Shown one piece after another: positions 1 through 8,568 of a stretch of 64,000 bases of DNA. Positions within the stretch are counted from its first letter, which is position 1. The number at the start of each line of letters is the position of its first letter. This DNA is from Pseudomonas putida (GTDB lineage: Bacteria > Pseudomonadota > Gammaproteobacteria > Pseudomonadales > Pseudomonadaceae), in NCBI RefSeq assembly GCF_026625125.1, contig NZ_CP113097.1:5194001-5258000 (forward strand). Direction: 5' to 3'. The notes under the pieces are model-generated. The model saw only the letters and a list, made by a program, of their open reading frames with translations, made no database searches and was not told where the DNA came from. The position numbers and the translations under genes were made by a program.

Positions 1-353
1 TCCGTCGGCCGTTGTTCACCTTGGGGCGCGAGCCGCTGCAGCATCTGGATGAGATTCCGCCAGAGCAGTTCTGGACCCTGAGGGCGTTACAGGCCTGCCC
101 GGGTAACGATCGCTGCGAAGTGATCGGTGCGCGGGGGCCGTTTCACCTTGACGATGAGCGGATGCTGTTCGCCCGGCGCGCTATCGATGTGCTGGTCAGC
201 AAGAACAGCGGCAGCGTTGCGACCGAGCCCAAGCTTGAGGTGGCGCGGGAACTTGGCATTCCGGTGCTCATCCTGAAACGCCCAGCGCTGCCGCCCGCGG
301 ACCTGGAGCTGACGTCAGTCGCGCAGCTGCTTTCAACGCTGGATCTTGCGTAG
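1..353 (+). CDS. cobK: Precorrin-6A reductase, C-terminal part (CobK/CbiJ family), cut by window edge
   Basis: The reading frame is open to the left edge (first full codon at base 3), so only the last ~117 residues are seen. They end with the family's closing block: a GPF segment, then DVLVSKNSG, EPKLEVARELGIPV and a final arginine-proline pair, as in NADPH-dependent precorrin-6A reductases of the aerobic cobalamin pathway. Full-length members are about 240 residues, so roughly half is missing. The next gene is unrelated and about 110 bases away, so this is probably the end of a cobalamin operon lying to the left. The family call rests on the conserved C-terminal motif only. Confidence 0.8.
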   Translation, partial: RRPLFTLGREPLQHLDEIPPEQFWTLRALQACPGNDRCEVIGARGPFHLDDERMLFARRAIDVLVSKNSGSVATEPKLEVARELGIPVLILKRPALPPADLELTSVAQLLSTLDLA

Positions 354-462
354 GTCGCTTCGAGTCCTACAACCGCTTCAGCGTTTTCCGCTGGCTGTCG
401 AATGGCCATGGGCCGCTGCGCTGGCGTAAACTCGCCGCTCTCCCCCGGAAGGCGTCAACCAT

Positions 463-900
463 ATGGAAATGCAATGGTGGATCTGGCTTGTCTTCGGCAT
501 CGCGCTGATCCTGCTCGAACTGATCCTGCCCACGTTCTTCATCATCTGGTTCGGCATCGGTGCCGTGCTGGTGTCACTCATCTCGCTCGCCGCCCCCACC
601 CTGCAACTGGATATGCAGGTACTGGCGTGGGTGCTGTTCTCCTCGGTCACCACCGCACTCTGGTTCAAGCTGTTCCGGCGCAAGCAGCCGGATGTGCGCT
701 GGACGGCCGACAGCGTGATCGGCGAAGTGGGGCTGCTGATCAGCAGCGTTTCGCAATTCCAGAAAGGCCGTGTGCGGTTTCAGAAACCGATACTGGGCAA
801 CGAGGAATGGGTCTGCGTCGCCGACAGCGATATCCCGTCAGGCGAGCGTGTACGTCTTGTCGCCATCGAAGGCAATACTGCCCGGGTCATCCGGGCCTAA
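463..900 (+). CDS. NfeD-like membrane protein
   Basis: 145 residues. The N-terminal half is hydrophobic: about residues 4-70 form two or three membrane segments beginning WWIWLVFGIALILLEL, typical of NfeD. The C-terminal part (about 85-145) is a soluble small beta domain of the OB-fold type found in NfeD proteins. The start is the ATG after a purine-rich stretch (ccggaagg). It lies 24 bases upstream of an SPFH/stomatin gene. NfeD proteins are almost always paired with SPFH partners and are thought to form membrane microdomain complexes, so the pair is probably one operon. The exact physiological role is not known. Confidence 0.85.
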   Translation: MEMQWWIWLVFGIALILLELILPTFFIIWFGIGAVLVSLISLAAPTLQLDMQVLAWVLFSSVTTALWFKLFRRKQPDVRWTADSVIGEVGLLISSVSQFQKGRVRFQKPILGNEEWVCVADSDIPSGERVRLVAIEGNTARVIRA

Positions 901-924
901 CCGCATTAAAAGGAAGTTCGCATC

Positions 925-1779
925 ATGACCAGCCTCATCGTCGTCGGCACGCTCGCCGTTTTCGTCCTGATCACTGTCTTCAAGGGCGTACGCATCGTAC
1001 CCCAGGGGGAGGAGTGGATCGTCGAGCGCCTGGGGCGCTACCACAGCACGCTCAAGCCTGGCCTGAACATCGTCATCCCGTTCATGGACGTGGTCGCCTA
1101 CCGCCTGCCGACCAAGGACATCATCCTCGACGTGCAGGAGCAGGAAATCATCACGCGCGACAACGCGGTGATCGTCGCCAATGCCCTGTGTTTCGCCAAG
1201 GTGGTCGACCCGCAGAAGGCCTCCTATGGCGTGCAGAATTTCTCGTTCGCCGTCACCAGCCTGACCATGACATCGCTGCGCGCCATCGTCGGCGCCATGG
1301 ACCTGGACGAAGCGCTGTCCAGCCGCGAGCAGATCAAGGCACGCCTGCGAGAGGCCATGTCCGAACAGACCGAAGACTGGGGTGTGACCGTCCGTTCGGT
1401 AGAAATCCAGGACATAAAGCCATCGCAGAACATGCAGCTGGCCATGGAGCGCCAGGCCGCGGCCGAACGTGAACGTAAAGCCGACGTGACCCGTGCCGAA
1501 GGTGCCAAGCAGGCCGCCATTCTCGAGGCCCAGGCGCGCCTGCAGTCGGCCAAGCTCGATGCCGAAGCGCAAATCAACCTTGCCGAGGCTTCGGCGAAGG
1601 CGATTTCGCTGGTCAAAGAGGCGGTGGGCACTGAGACGGTACCCGCCATGTACTTGCTGGGTGAGCGATATGTCGGCGCCATGGAGAACCTGGCGAGCAG
1701 CAACAATGCAAAAGTGGTGGTGCTGCCAGCTGATTTGCAAGAGACCGTGCGTGGCTTGATGGGCCGTAACAAGGCTTGA
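925..1779 (+). CDS. SPFH/stomatin-like membrane protein (QmcA type)
   Basis: 284 residues. One N-terminal membrane anchor (about residues 3-20) is followed by an SPFH/band-7 domain beginning VRIVPQGEEWIVERLGRY and running to about residue 180. An Ala/Glu-rich coiled coil (about 175-245, with repeated AEA/ERK blocks) gives the usual oligomerisation region. A ribosome site (aaaaggaag) stands before the ATG. It is co-directional with the upstream NfeD gene. The family forms ring-like scaffolds on the inner membrane. The distal hairpin at 1805-1827 probably ends the unit. Confidence 0.9.
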   Translation: MTSLIVVGTLAVFVLITVFKGVRIVPQGEEWIVERLGRYHSTLKPGLNIVIPFMDVVAYRLPTKDIILDVQEQEIITRDNAVIVANALCFAKVVDPQKASYGVQNFSFAVTSLTMTSLRAIVGAMDLDEALSSREQIKARLREAMSEQTEDWGVTVRSVEIQDIKPSQNMQLAMERQAAAERERKADVTRAEGAKQAAILEAQARLQSAKLDAEAQINLAEASAKAISLVKEAVGTETVPAMYLLGERYVGAMENLASSNNAKVVVLPADLQETVRGLMGRNKA

Positions 1780-1804
1780 TGGCTGGAGTAGCTTCATGGC
1801 CGGC

Positions 1805-1827
1805 GATGGGCTACACAGCAGCCCATC
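1805..1827 (+). terminator. Terminator-like hairpin after the NfeD/SPFH pair
   Basis: GATGGGCT and AGCCCATC form an 8-bp perfect stem around a 7-base loop, 25 bases after the SPFH stop codon. There is no clear T run. The preceding GGCCGGCGATGGGC resembles the flank of a REP element, so it may be a REP remnant used as a terminator. Confidence 0.45.
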
Positions 1828-1916
1828 TACCCGCCTGCGTCACTTCACCGCACCCCATCATTTTTACCTATACTGCGCCGTACAATACCCACCACGATTC
1901 CTGACCGGATCTCTCC

Positions 1917-2306
1917 ATGCCCCCACGTCGGCACATCGCCTGGATAGCCTGCCTCGCAGTGCTGTTCAACCTGCTGGCCATGCCGCTGTCCTCTGCCGCG
2001 CCCAAGGGCCCGGCCGAGCAGCTGCTGTGGGGGGCTTTCTGTTCCAGCGCGGTTGGTAAGGCCAAGGTAGACGTTCAGGCTCTGGCCAAGATCGACCTCG
2101 GCACGCAAAGCGACGATCACTCGAACATGCAGCACTGCTGGTGCTGTTCGGGTGCCACGCCGTTGCTGGCCCTGCCAGGTTATCCGCCACAACTGCACAA
2201 CCCACCCGCATTGGCGGCTGCGCATGCGCCACCGCCCGCCGATTACCAAATGACGCCGCGCCAGCTCTGGCCCGCGCTCAATCCCCGCGCCTCTCCCCTG
2301 GTCTGA
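1917..2306 (+). CDS. DUF2946 family protein, probably copper-linked
   Basis: 129 residues with an N-terminal signal or anchor (about residues 8-28, ending SSAAP) and a short periplasmic part. The notable motif is H73-C74-W-C76-C77, a cluster that could bind a soft metal such as copper. DUF2946 proteins typically sit beside copper import genes in Pseudomonas, and here the next three genes are a PCu(A)C chaperone, a second DUF2946 protein and an OprC-type receptor. The biochemical role of DUF2946 is not established; a copper role is inferred from context and the Cys/His cluster. Confidence 0.75.
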   Translation: MPPRRHIAWIACLAVLFNLLAMPLSSAAPKGPAEQLLWGAFCSSAVGKAKVDVQALAKIDLGTQSDDHSNMQHCWCCSGATPLLALPGYPPQLHNPPALAAAHAPPPADYQMTPRQLWPALNPRASPLV

Positions 2307-2354
2307 GTTCATCACGCTGTTTACCTGAACCTGAACAGAACGGAGACCTACACC

Positions 2355-2834
2355 ATGCTCAAGCAAGCTCTCATCGTGGCCGCACTGCTGCTGCCCGGCG
2401 CTTTCGCCAACGCCCATGAATACACGGTGGGCGAGCTGCATATCGCCCACCCCTGGTCGCTGCAACTGCCGCCGAACGCGCCCAACGTGGCGGCCTACTT
2501 CATCGTGCACAACAACAGCAAGGTCGATGACCGCCTGCTCAGCGTAGACAGCCCGATCACCGCTGACGCACAGCTGCACGAACACGTGATGAGTGCCAAC
2601 GGCGCAATGAAGATGCAGCAGGTGCCTGATGTAGTGGTGCCAGCGGGCAAGGACGTAGTCTTCGCCCCCAGCGCCTACCATGTGATGCTGATGCAGCCCA
2701 AGGACCGCAGCCTGCTCAGCGACGGCAAGCGCTTCCCGCTGACCCTGCATTTCGAGAAGGCCGGTGACATCACGGTCGAGGTGGCCGTGCAGAAGCAGCC
2801 TCCGGCAGACCAGCCACACGAACACGCGCACTGA
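2355..2834 (+). CDS. Periplasmic copper chaperone, PCu(A)C family
   Basis: 159 residues. A signal peptide (about residues 1-20, ending AFANA) is followed by a PCu(A)C cupredoxin-like domain. The family's copper pattern is visible: H75, then M87, then 21 residues to H109, then M111. These four side chains match the Cu(I) site of PCu(A)C proteins. Extra His/Met residues (HEHVM at 75-79, a C-terminal HEHAH) may add copper affinity. Family members deliver copper to the CuA centre of cytochrome oxidase or shuttle it in the periplasm. It starts 48 bases after the first DUF2946 gene, likely in the same operon. Confidence 0.92.
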   Translation: MLKQALIVAALLLPGAFANAHEYTVGELHIAHPWSLQLPPNAPNVAAYFIVHNNSKVDDRLLSVDSPITADAQLHEHVMSANGAMKMQQVPDVVVPAGKDVVFAPSAYHVMLMQPKDRSLLSDGKRFPLTLHFEKAGDITVEVAVQKQPPADQPHEHAH

Positions 2835-2860
2835 CCCTTCGCTGACTGGCGCTCGCTTTC

Positions 2861-3292
2861 ATGAGCCTGCCACGCAACGGACACAGCCCTACCACCGGCC
2901 CTGAACGCAGGCGCATCGGTGGCGGTTGGCTGAGCCTGTTCGCCATGTGGATGATCTTTATCGGCCCGCTGATTTCCCAGTCGATGCCGATGGATCATCA
3001 CGCGGGCATGAGCATGCCGATGGGCATGGCGCTGTCCTCGGAGCACAGTCACGCCAGCAATTCGCATCACGGCCACGGCGACGATGGCCAACTGCATGTG
3101 ATGTGGGAAAAATGCGGCTACTGCAGCCTGTTGTTCAACTGCCCTGCCTTGCCGCAAACCTTCAGCCCACTTGTTGCCGGGCACGCCCTGCCCGTCGCCC
3201 TGCTCCCTGCCGCCCCCCTCCAAGGCCATGCGCGACAGGCCATATTTCCCGGTGCGCGCAGCCGCGCGCCACCGTCCTCGATCAGCGTCTGA
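2861..3292 (+). CDS. DUF2946 family protein with His/Met-rich loop
   Basis: 143 residues. A hydrophobic signal/anchor covers about 21-40. The following 40 residues are extremely rich in Met and His (MPMDHHAGMSMPMGM, then EHSHASNSHHGHG), and C85-x-x-C88 and C94 follow. Such a segment is a typical copper-binding stretch. It lies 26 bases after the chaperone gene and 64 before the OprC-type receptor. The composition differs strongly from the first DUF2946 protein, which lacks the Met/His loop, so the two copies are probably not redundant. Function beyond likely metal binding is unknown. Confidence 0.75.
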   Translation: MSLPRNGHSPTTGPERRRIGGGWLSLFAMWMIFIGPLISQSMPMDHHAGMSMPMGMALSSEHSHASNSHHGHGDDGQLHVMWEKCGYCSLLFNCPALPQTFSPLVAGHALPVALLPAAPLQGHARQAIFPGARSRAPPSSISV

Positions 3293-3356
3293 CCCCTGCT
3301 GCCGCACGGAGCCTGGAGGCTCCGCGCCCACCCATGACTGATCGACTGGAATCACT

Positions 3357-5423
3357 ATGTCAGGCTGCACCCCTGTATTCGCCCCCTATCTGCGAGGGAC
3401 GTTCGCCGTATTGTGCGGTTCGCTGCTCGCACCCATGGCCCTGGCCGCCGAACCCGGCCATGAAACGCACGAGCAAGCGCCGCCAGAGCTGAGCCCGACG
3501 GTGATCACCGCCATTGCGCCCAGCTCGCCTTTGACAGTTGTCACCAACCCCAAAGACCCGCGCCAGCCCGTGCCGGCCAGCGATGGCGCCGATTACCTCA
3601 AGACGATCCCTGGCTTTTCAGCCATCCGCGCCGGTGGCACCAATGGTGACCCGGTGCTGCGCGGCATGTTCGGTTCGCGCCTGAATATCCTCACCAATGG
3701 CGGTGTGATGCTCGGTGCCTGCCCCAACCGCATGGACGCACCGACCTCTTACATCGCCCCGGAAACCTATGACCGCCTTACCGTGATCAAAGGCCCGCAA
3801 AGCGTGATCTGGGGCCCCGGTGGTTCTGCCGGGACCATTCTCTTCGAACGTGAACCGGAAAAATTCGGCACCCTCGGTAGCCGAATCAACGCCAGCTTGC
3901 TGGCCGGTTCCAACGGCCGCTTCGACCAGGTGCTCGACGCCGCCGCAGGCAACAGCCAGGCCTATGCGCGCTTCGTCGGCAACCAGTCGCGCTCGGACGA
4001 CTACCACGACGGCAACGGCGACACCGTGCCCTCGCGCTGGGACAAATGGAACGGCGATGTGACCCTGGGCTGGACACCCGATCAGGACACCCTGCTCGAA
4101 CTCACCGCCGGTAAGGGTGACGGCGAGGCCCGCTATGCCGGCCGTGGCATGGACGGTTCGCAGTTCAAGCGCGAAAGCCTGGGCCTGCGCTTTGAAAAGT
4201 CCAACCTCGGCGAGGTGCTCGACAAGGTCGAGGCGCAGGTCTACTACAACTACGCCGACCACGTGATGGACAACTACAGCCTGCGCACCCCATCAGGCAG
4301 TGGCATGATGGGTATGCCCATGGTCAGCAATGTCGACCGCCGCACCCTGGGCGCGCGCATCAAGGCCACCTGGCGCTGGGCCGACGTGCAACTGATCAGT
4401 GGCATCGACGCGCAGACCAACGAACATCGCGAGCGCGGTGGCATGGGCGTTGATGCGCACAAGGGCCAGCCCTGGACCAAGGACGCCGACTTCCATAACT
4501 ATGGGGCCTTTGGCGAACTGACCTGGTTCGCCACAGGGGTTGACCGGCTGATCACCGGCGCCCGCCTCGATCGCGCCTCAGCCCGCGATTTCCGGGCTGG
4601 CAGCGCGACCGAAGGTGATACCCGCGCCGATACGCTACCCAGCGGTTTCGTGCGTTATGAACACGACCTCGCGGCAGTGCCGGCCACCACTTACATTGGC
4701 CTTGGCCATGCCCAGCGCTTCCCCGACTACTGGGAGTTGTTCTCGCCCCAGCTGGCGCCCCCTGGCGCAGCCAACGCCTTCGACGGCATCAAGCCAGAAA
4801 AGACCACCCAGCTCGACTTCGGCATCCAGTATCGCGACGAGCGCCTTGAAGCCTGGGCTTCGGGTTATGTCGGGCAGATCCGCGACTACATCCTGTTCGA
4901 CTACCGTAACGGCATGATGGGCATGAGCACCTCCCAGGCGCAGAACATCGATGCCCGCATCATGGGGGGAGAACTGGGCGCCGCCTACAAGCTGACAGAA
5001 ACCTGGAAGGCCGATGCGACCCTGGCCTACGCCTGGGGCAAGAACAGCAGTGACGGCAAGGCACTGCCACAAATGCCACCCCTGGAAAGCCGCATGGGCC
5101 TGACCTACAGCCGCGACACCTGGAGCGCCGGGGCCTTGTGGCGGCTGGTGGCTGCACAGAACCGCATCGCCGAGAACCAGGGCAATGTGGTCGGCAAGGA
5201 CTACGAAAAAAGCGCCGGGTTCGGCGTGTTCTCGCTCAATGGCGCCTACAAGGTGAACCACAACCTCAAGTTCAGTGCAGGCGTCGACAACCTGTTCGAC
5301 AAGGCCTATTCCGAGCACCTTAACCTGGCCGGCAACGCCGGGTTCGGCTACCCGGCTTCCGATCCACAGCCGGTCAACGAGCCCGGCCGGACGTTCTGGA
5401 CCAAGGTCGACTTCAGCTTCTGA
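3357..5423 (+). CDS. oprC: TonB-dependent copper receptor, OprC type
   Basis: 688 residues: signal peptide to about residue 31, plug domain about 70-190, then a 22-strand-type barrel ending in the classical terminal Phe (KVDFSF). Two copper-binding elements known from OprC of P. aeruginosa are present: C122-PNR-M126 (CxxxM) in the plug and H302-V-M304 (HxM) in the barrel. Met-rich loops (MMGMPM, GMMGMS) are also visible. It should import copper across the outer membrane with TonB energy. Its neighbours (PCu(A)C chaperone, DUF2946 proteins and a PepSY membrane protein) make a coherent copper-acquisition cluster. It starts 64 bases after the second DUF2946 gene. Confidence 0.92.
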   Translation: MSGCTPVFAPYLRGTFAVLCGSLLAPMALAAEPGHETHEQAPPELSPTVITAIAPSSPLTVVTNPKDPRQPVPASDGADYLKTIPGFSAIRAGGTNGDPVLRGMFGSRLNILTNGGVMLGACPNRMDAPTSYIAPETYDRLTVIKGPQSVIWGPGGSAGTILFEREPEKFGTLGSRINASLLAGSNGRFDQVLDAAAGNSQAYARFVGNQSRSDDYHDGNGDTVPSRWDKWNGDVTLGWTPDQDTLLELTAGKGDGEARYAGRGMDGSQFKRESLGLRFEKSNLGEVLDKVEAQVYYNYADHVMDNYSLRTPSGSGMMGMPMVSNVDRRTLGARIKATWRWADVQLISGIDAQTNEHRERGGMGVDAHKGQPWTKDADFHNYGAFGELTWFATGVDRLITGARLDRASARDFRAGSATEGDTRADTLPSGFVRYEHDLAAVPATTYIGLGHAQRFPDYWELFSPQLAPPGAANAFDGIKPEKTTQLDFGIQYRDERLEAWASGYVGQIRDYILFDYRNGMMGMSTSQAQNIDARIMGGELGAAYKLTETWKADATLAYAWGKNSSDGKALPQMPPLESRMGLTYSRDTWSAGALWRLVAAQNRIAENQGNVVGKDYEKSAGFGVFSLNGAYKVNHNLKFSAGVDNLFDKAYSEHLNLAGNAGFGYPASDPQPVNEPGRTFWTKVDFSF

Positions 5424-5479
5424 CAACAACGGGCGCGGCTGCTGGCTGCGCCCCTCAGCTGGTCAAACAGGAGGTTCCC

Positions 5480-6844
5480 ATGAGCGGAACACGCGTTTCC
5501 TTCTACAACCTGGCCTGGCGTTGGCACTTCTACGCGGGGCTGTTCGTCGCCCCGTTCATGATCCTGCTGGCTATTACCGGGATCATCTACCTGTTCAAAC
5601 CGCAACTGGACCCACTGCTGTACCGTGACCTGATGGTGGTCGAGGCCGGCCATCACCGCCAGGGCGCCGACCTGATGCTGGCCGAAGTGCGCCAGGCTTA
5701 CCCCAAAGGCCATGTGGCCCAGTATCTGCCACCCATCGATGCCGAGCGCAGCGCGCAATTCGTGGTACATGACGGCGGGCGCGAACTGAATGTGTTCGTC
5801 AACCCGTATAGCGGCAAGATCCTCGGCGAGCAGGATGCCAAGCAGAACCTGCAGGCAGTCGCCCGAGCCCTGCATGGCGAGCTGATGGTCGGCACGCTCG
5901 GTGACCGCCTGGTGGAACTGGCAGCCGGCTGGGGCATTGTGCTGGTGGTGTCCGGCCTGTACCTGTGGTGGCCGCGCGGGCGCAGCGGCGGTGGCGTGCT
6001 GTGGCCACGGTTGTCAGCACGGGGGCGGCTGCTCTGGCGCGACCTGCACGCGGTCAGCGGCTTCTGGGGTTCGGCCCTGTTGCTGCTGATGCTGCTCAGC
6101 GGCATGACCTGGACCGGCCTGTGGGGCAAACAGTACGCCGACCTGTGGAACCGCTTCCCGGCAGCGATGTGGAATGACGTGCCCAAGTCCGATCAACAGG
6201 CCGGTGAACTGAACAGCGCCCACCGCCAGACGGTACCCTGGGCCATGGAAAACACGCCGATGCCGCAGTCTGGCGCACACGCCGAACATGCCGGGCACCA
6301 CATGATGTCGAACAGGCCAGCGGCACCTCTGGTGAGCCTGCAGCAGGTTCAGGACCTCGCCACCGCGCGCCAGGTGGAACCCGGCTACAGCATCACCGTG
6401 CCGACCACTGCCGACGGCGTATTCACCATCGCCGTGTTCGCCGACGACCCGCGCAACGATGCCACCCTGCATGTTGACCAGTACACCGGCAAGGTACTGG
6501 CCGACGTGCGCTGGCAGGACTACAGCCCGGTGGCCCGCGCGACCGAGGTGGGCGTGATGCTGCACGAGGGCAAGATGTTCGGCCCGCTGAACCAGATCAT
6601 CATTCTGCTGGTGTGCCTGATGATCCTGCTCGGTTCGGTGAGCGGGCTGGTGATGTGGTGGAAGCGCCGGCCGAGCGGCGGCCTGGGGGTGCCGGCGCTA
6701 CGCCATGACCTGCCGCGCTGGAAGGCGGCGGTAGGGGTGATGGTGGTGCTAGGCGTGATCTTCCCGCTGGTTGGGGTGTCGATGGTGGTGATGTGGGTGG
6801 TGGACAGCCTGGTGGTACGGCGCAAGGTGCTGGCCAGCACCTGA
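5480..6844 (+). CDS. PepSY-associated membrane protein (PiuB/YfeH-like)
   Basis: 454 residues with about four or five membrane helices: around 17-40, 145-170, 190-215, 370-395 and 420-450. Two PepSY-type periplasmic stretches lie between them. A periplasmic loop near residues 255-280 carries HAEHAGHHMM, again a metal-ligand-rich segment. The family is often linked to siderophore or metal receptors, and some members act as ferric or cupric reductases. Here it follows the copper receptor by 56 bases with its own ribosome site (caggagg), so a role in handling or reducing imported copper is the natural inference. Confidence 0.85.
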   Translation: MSGTRVSFYNLAWRWHFYAGLFVAPFMILLAITGIIYLFKPQLDPLLYRDLMVVEAGHHRQGADLMLAEVRQAYPKGHVAQYLPPIDAERSAQFVVHDGGRELNVFVNPYSGKILGEQDAKQNLQAVARALHGELMVGTLGDRLVELAAGWGIVLVVSGLYLWWPRGRSGGGVLWPRLSARGRLLWRDLHAVSGFWGSALLLLMLLSGMTWTGLWGKQYADLWNRFPAAMWNDVPKSDQQAGELNSAHRQTVPWAMENTPMPQSGAHAEHAGHHMMSNRPAAPLVSLQQVQDLATARQVEPGYSITVPTTADGVFTIAVFADDPRNDATLHVDQYTGKVLADVRWQDYSPVARATEVGVMLHEGKMFGPLNQIIILLVCLMILLGSVSGLVMWWKRRPSGGLGVPALRHDLPRWKAAVGVMVVLGVIFPLVGVSMVVMWVVDSLVVRRKVLAST

Positions 6845-6851
6845 GGCCATT

Positions 6852-6870
6852 GGGGCTGCACAGCAGCCCC
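6852..6870 (+). terminator. Hairpin after the copper cluster
   Basis: GGGGCTGC / GCAGCCCC, an 8-bp perfect stem with a 3-base loop, 8 bases after the PepSY gene stop. No T run follows. Hairpins of the same sequence follow several other genes in this window. Confidence 0.5.
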
Positions 6871-6973
6871 TGCTACCGAAAAGTCGAGTCGATCTGTCGC
6901 GCCCCGTTTTGGGACGCGCGTGTTAGCCTACGCGGCTTTCACAAAAAGACTGACCCTCAATGGAATGCAGCCG

Positions 6974-8380
6974 ATGACCCGGACCTCTTCCCCCCCTGCT
7001 CAAGCGCAGCACCTGCAGCGTAACCTGACCAACCGCCACATCCAGCTGATCGCCATCGGTGGCGCCATCGGCACCGGCCTGTTCATGGGCTCGGGCAAGA
7101 CCATCAGCCTGGCGGGGCCGTCGATCATCTTCGTCTACATGATCATCGGCTTCATGCTGTTCTTCGTCATGCGCGCCATGGGCGAACTGCTGCTGTCGAA
7201 CCTCAACTACAAGTCGTTCATCGATTTCTCGGCCGACCTGCTCGGCCCCTGGGCCGGCTACTTCACCGGCTGGACCTACTGGTTCTGCTGGGTGGTCACC
7301 GGTATTGCCGATGTGGTCGCGATTGCCGCCTACACACAGTTCTGGTTCCCGGACCTGCCGCAGTGGATACCCGCGCTGACCTGCGTTGCAGTGCTGCTGT
7401 CGCTTAACCTGGTTACCGTGAAGATGTTCGGTGAGATGGAGTTCTGGTTCGCCCTGATCAAGATCCTGGCCATCCTGGGCCTGGTCGCAACCGGGCTGTA
7501 CATGGTCATCACCGGCTTCGAATCGCCGAGCGGGCGCACCGCGCAGCTGGCCAACCTGTGGAATGACGGCGGCATGTTCCCCAATGGCCTGATGGGCTTT
7601 TTCGCCGGCTTCCAGATCGCCGTATTCGCCTTCGTCGGCATCGAGCTGGTCGGCACCACCGCCGCCGAAGCGAAGAACCCTGAGCGCACCCTGCCAAGGG
7701 CGATCAACTCGATACCGATCCGCATCATCGTGTTCTACGTGCTGGCACTGATCGCGATCATGGCGGTAACCCCCTGGCGCGACGTGGTGCCGGGCAAGAG
7801 CCCGTTCGTCGAACTGTTCGTGCTGGCCGGCCTGCCGGCGGCGGCAAGCATCATCAACTTCGTGGTGCTGACCTCGGCGGCCTCGTCGGCCAACAGCGGC
7901 GTGTTTTCCACCAGCCGCATGCTCTTCGGCCTGGCCCAGGAAGGCGATGCACCGCGCGCATTCGAAAAGTTGTCGAGCCGCGCCGTCCCGGCCAACGGGC
8001 TGTACTTCTCGTGCACCTGCCTGCTGCTTGGCGCGGTGCTGATCTACATGGTGCCGAATGTGATCGAGGCATTCACCCTGGTGACCACGGTCTCCGCGGT
8101 GCTGTTCATGTTTGTCTGGACGCTGATCCTGCTGTCGTACCTGAAGTACCGCAAAACCCGGGCGGCGCTGCACCAGGCGTCGACCTACAAGATGCCGGGC
8201 GGGCGCTTCATGTGCTACGTGTGCCTGGCCTTCTTCGCCTTCATCCTGGTGCTGCTGAGCCTGGAAGCGGACACCCGCTCTGCGCTGATCGTTACGCCTA
8301 TCTGGTTCATGTTGCTGGCAGTCACCTACCAAGGTGTGCGCAGCAAGCGCCATCCGCGAACGGCGGTGCGCGACAGCTGA
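6974..8380 (+). CDS. cycA: Amino-acid permease of the APC family, D-Ala/D-Ser/Gly (CycA) type
   Basis: 468 residues with twelve hydrophobic helices. The N-terminus NLTNRHIQLIAIGGAIGTGL is the amino-acid transporter signature of the APC superfamily. The stretch with WFCWVVTGIADVVAI and the length (E. coli CycA is about 470 residues) favour the D-serine/D-alanine/glycine branch over aromatic or lysine permeases. The chosen ATG at 6974 has GGA nine bases upstream; in-frame alternatives are ATG 6965 and GTG 6920. Substrate choice within the family is inferred. It is transcribed alone, with hairpins on both sides. Confidence 0.85.
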   Translation: MTRTSSPPAQAQHLQRNLTNRHIQLIAIGGAIGTGLFMGSGKTISLAGPSIIFVYMIIGFMLFFVMRAMGELLLSNLNYKSFIDFSADLLGPWAGYFTGWTYWFCWVVTGIADVVAIAAYTQFWFPDLPQWIPALTCVAVLLSLNLVTVKMFGEMEFWFALIKILAILGLVATGLYMVITGFESPSGRTAQLANLWNDGGMFPNGLMGFFAGFQIAVFAFVGIELVGTTAAEAKNPERTLPRAINSIPIRIIVFYVLALIAIMAVTPWRDVVPGKSPFVELFVLAGLPAAASIINFVVLTSAASSANSGVFSTSRMLFGLAQEGDAPRAFEKLSSRAVPANGLYFSCTCLLLGAVLIYMVPNVIEAFTLVTTVSAVLFMFVWTLILLSYLKYRKTRAALHQASTYKMPGGRFMCYVCLAFFAFILVLLSLEADTRSALIVTPIWFMLLAVTYQGVRSKRHPRTAVRDS

Positions 8381-8381
8381 T

Positions 8382-8447
8382 GCACCAAGGGGCTGCTTTG
8401 CAGCCCCAATGCTGTGCAGGCAAAACATCCAGGCACCATCCTGGACC
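8382..8447 (+). promoter_or_regulatory. Two NtrC-like sites upstream of urtA
   Basis: NtrC sites follow GCACCA-N3-TGGTGC. At 8433-8447 the sequence is GCACCA-TCC-TGGACC (a perfect left half and 4 of 6 in the right half). At 8382-8396 it is GCACCA-AGG-GGCTGC (perfect left half, 4 of 6 right). The first lies about 55 bases upstream of the -24 element of the sigma-54 promoter and the second about 105, suitable for an enhancer-binding activator. The sites are imperfect, so this is a supported inference rather than certain. Confidence 0.5.
8389..8407 (+). terminator. Hairpin after the amino-acid permease
   Basis: GGGGCTGC TTT GCAGCCCC, 8-bp perfect stem and 3-base loop, just after the permease stop. 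No T run. The left arm overlaps a possible NtrC half site of the urt promoter region. Confidence 0.55.
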
Positions 8448-8501
8448 GGCCCCGCGCCCCAACACCTCGCACAGCCCTTCTATTACGCACTTTTTGCCGT
8501 T

Positions 8502-8517
8502 CGGCACACCCCTTGCA
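8502..8517 (+). promoter_or_regulatory. Sigma-54 promoter of the urea transporter operon
   Basis: CGGCACACCCCTTGCA matches the -24/-12 consensus TGGCAC-N5-TTGCA at every core position, with GG (8503-8504) and GC (8515-8516) separated by exactly ten bases. Transcription should start near 8528, leaving a leader of about 40 bases before urtA. Urea uptake is classically induced by nitrogen limitation through NtrC and sigma-54, so location and function agree. Confidence 0.75.
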
Positions 8518-8568
8518 ACGCCCCTCCCCGCTTGGCCAACACCAAAAAAAACTCAGCGGAGAGAGCAC

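Noticed and set aside
402..1472. 356-codon frame overlapping NfeD and SPFH genes
   Set aside because: Arg-rich out-of-frame reading of two well-recognised genes.
6923..8428. 501-codon open frame on the minus strand
   Set aside because: Antisense shadow of the CycA-type permease, rich in Gln/His/Arg as such shadows are.
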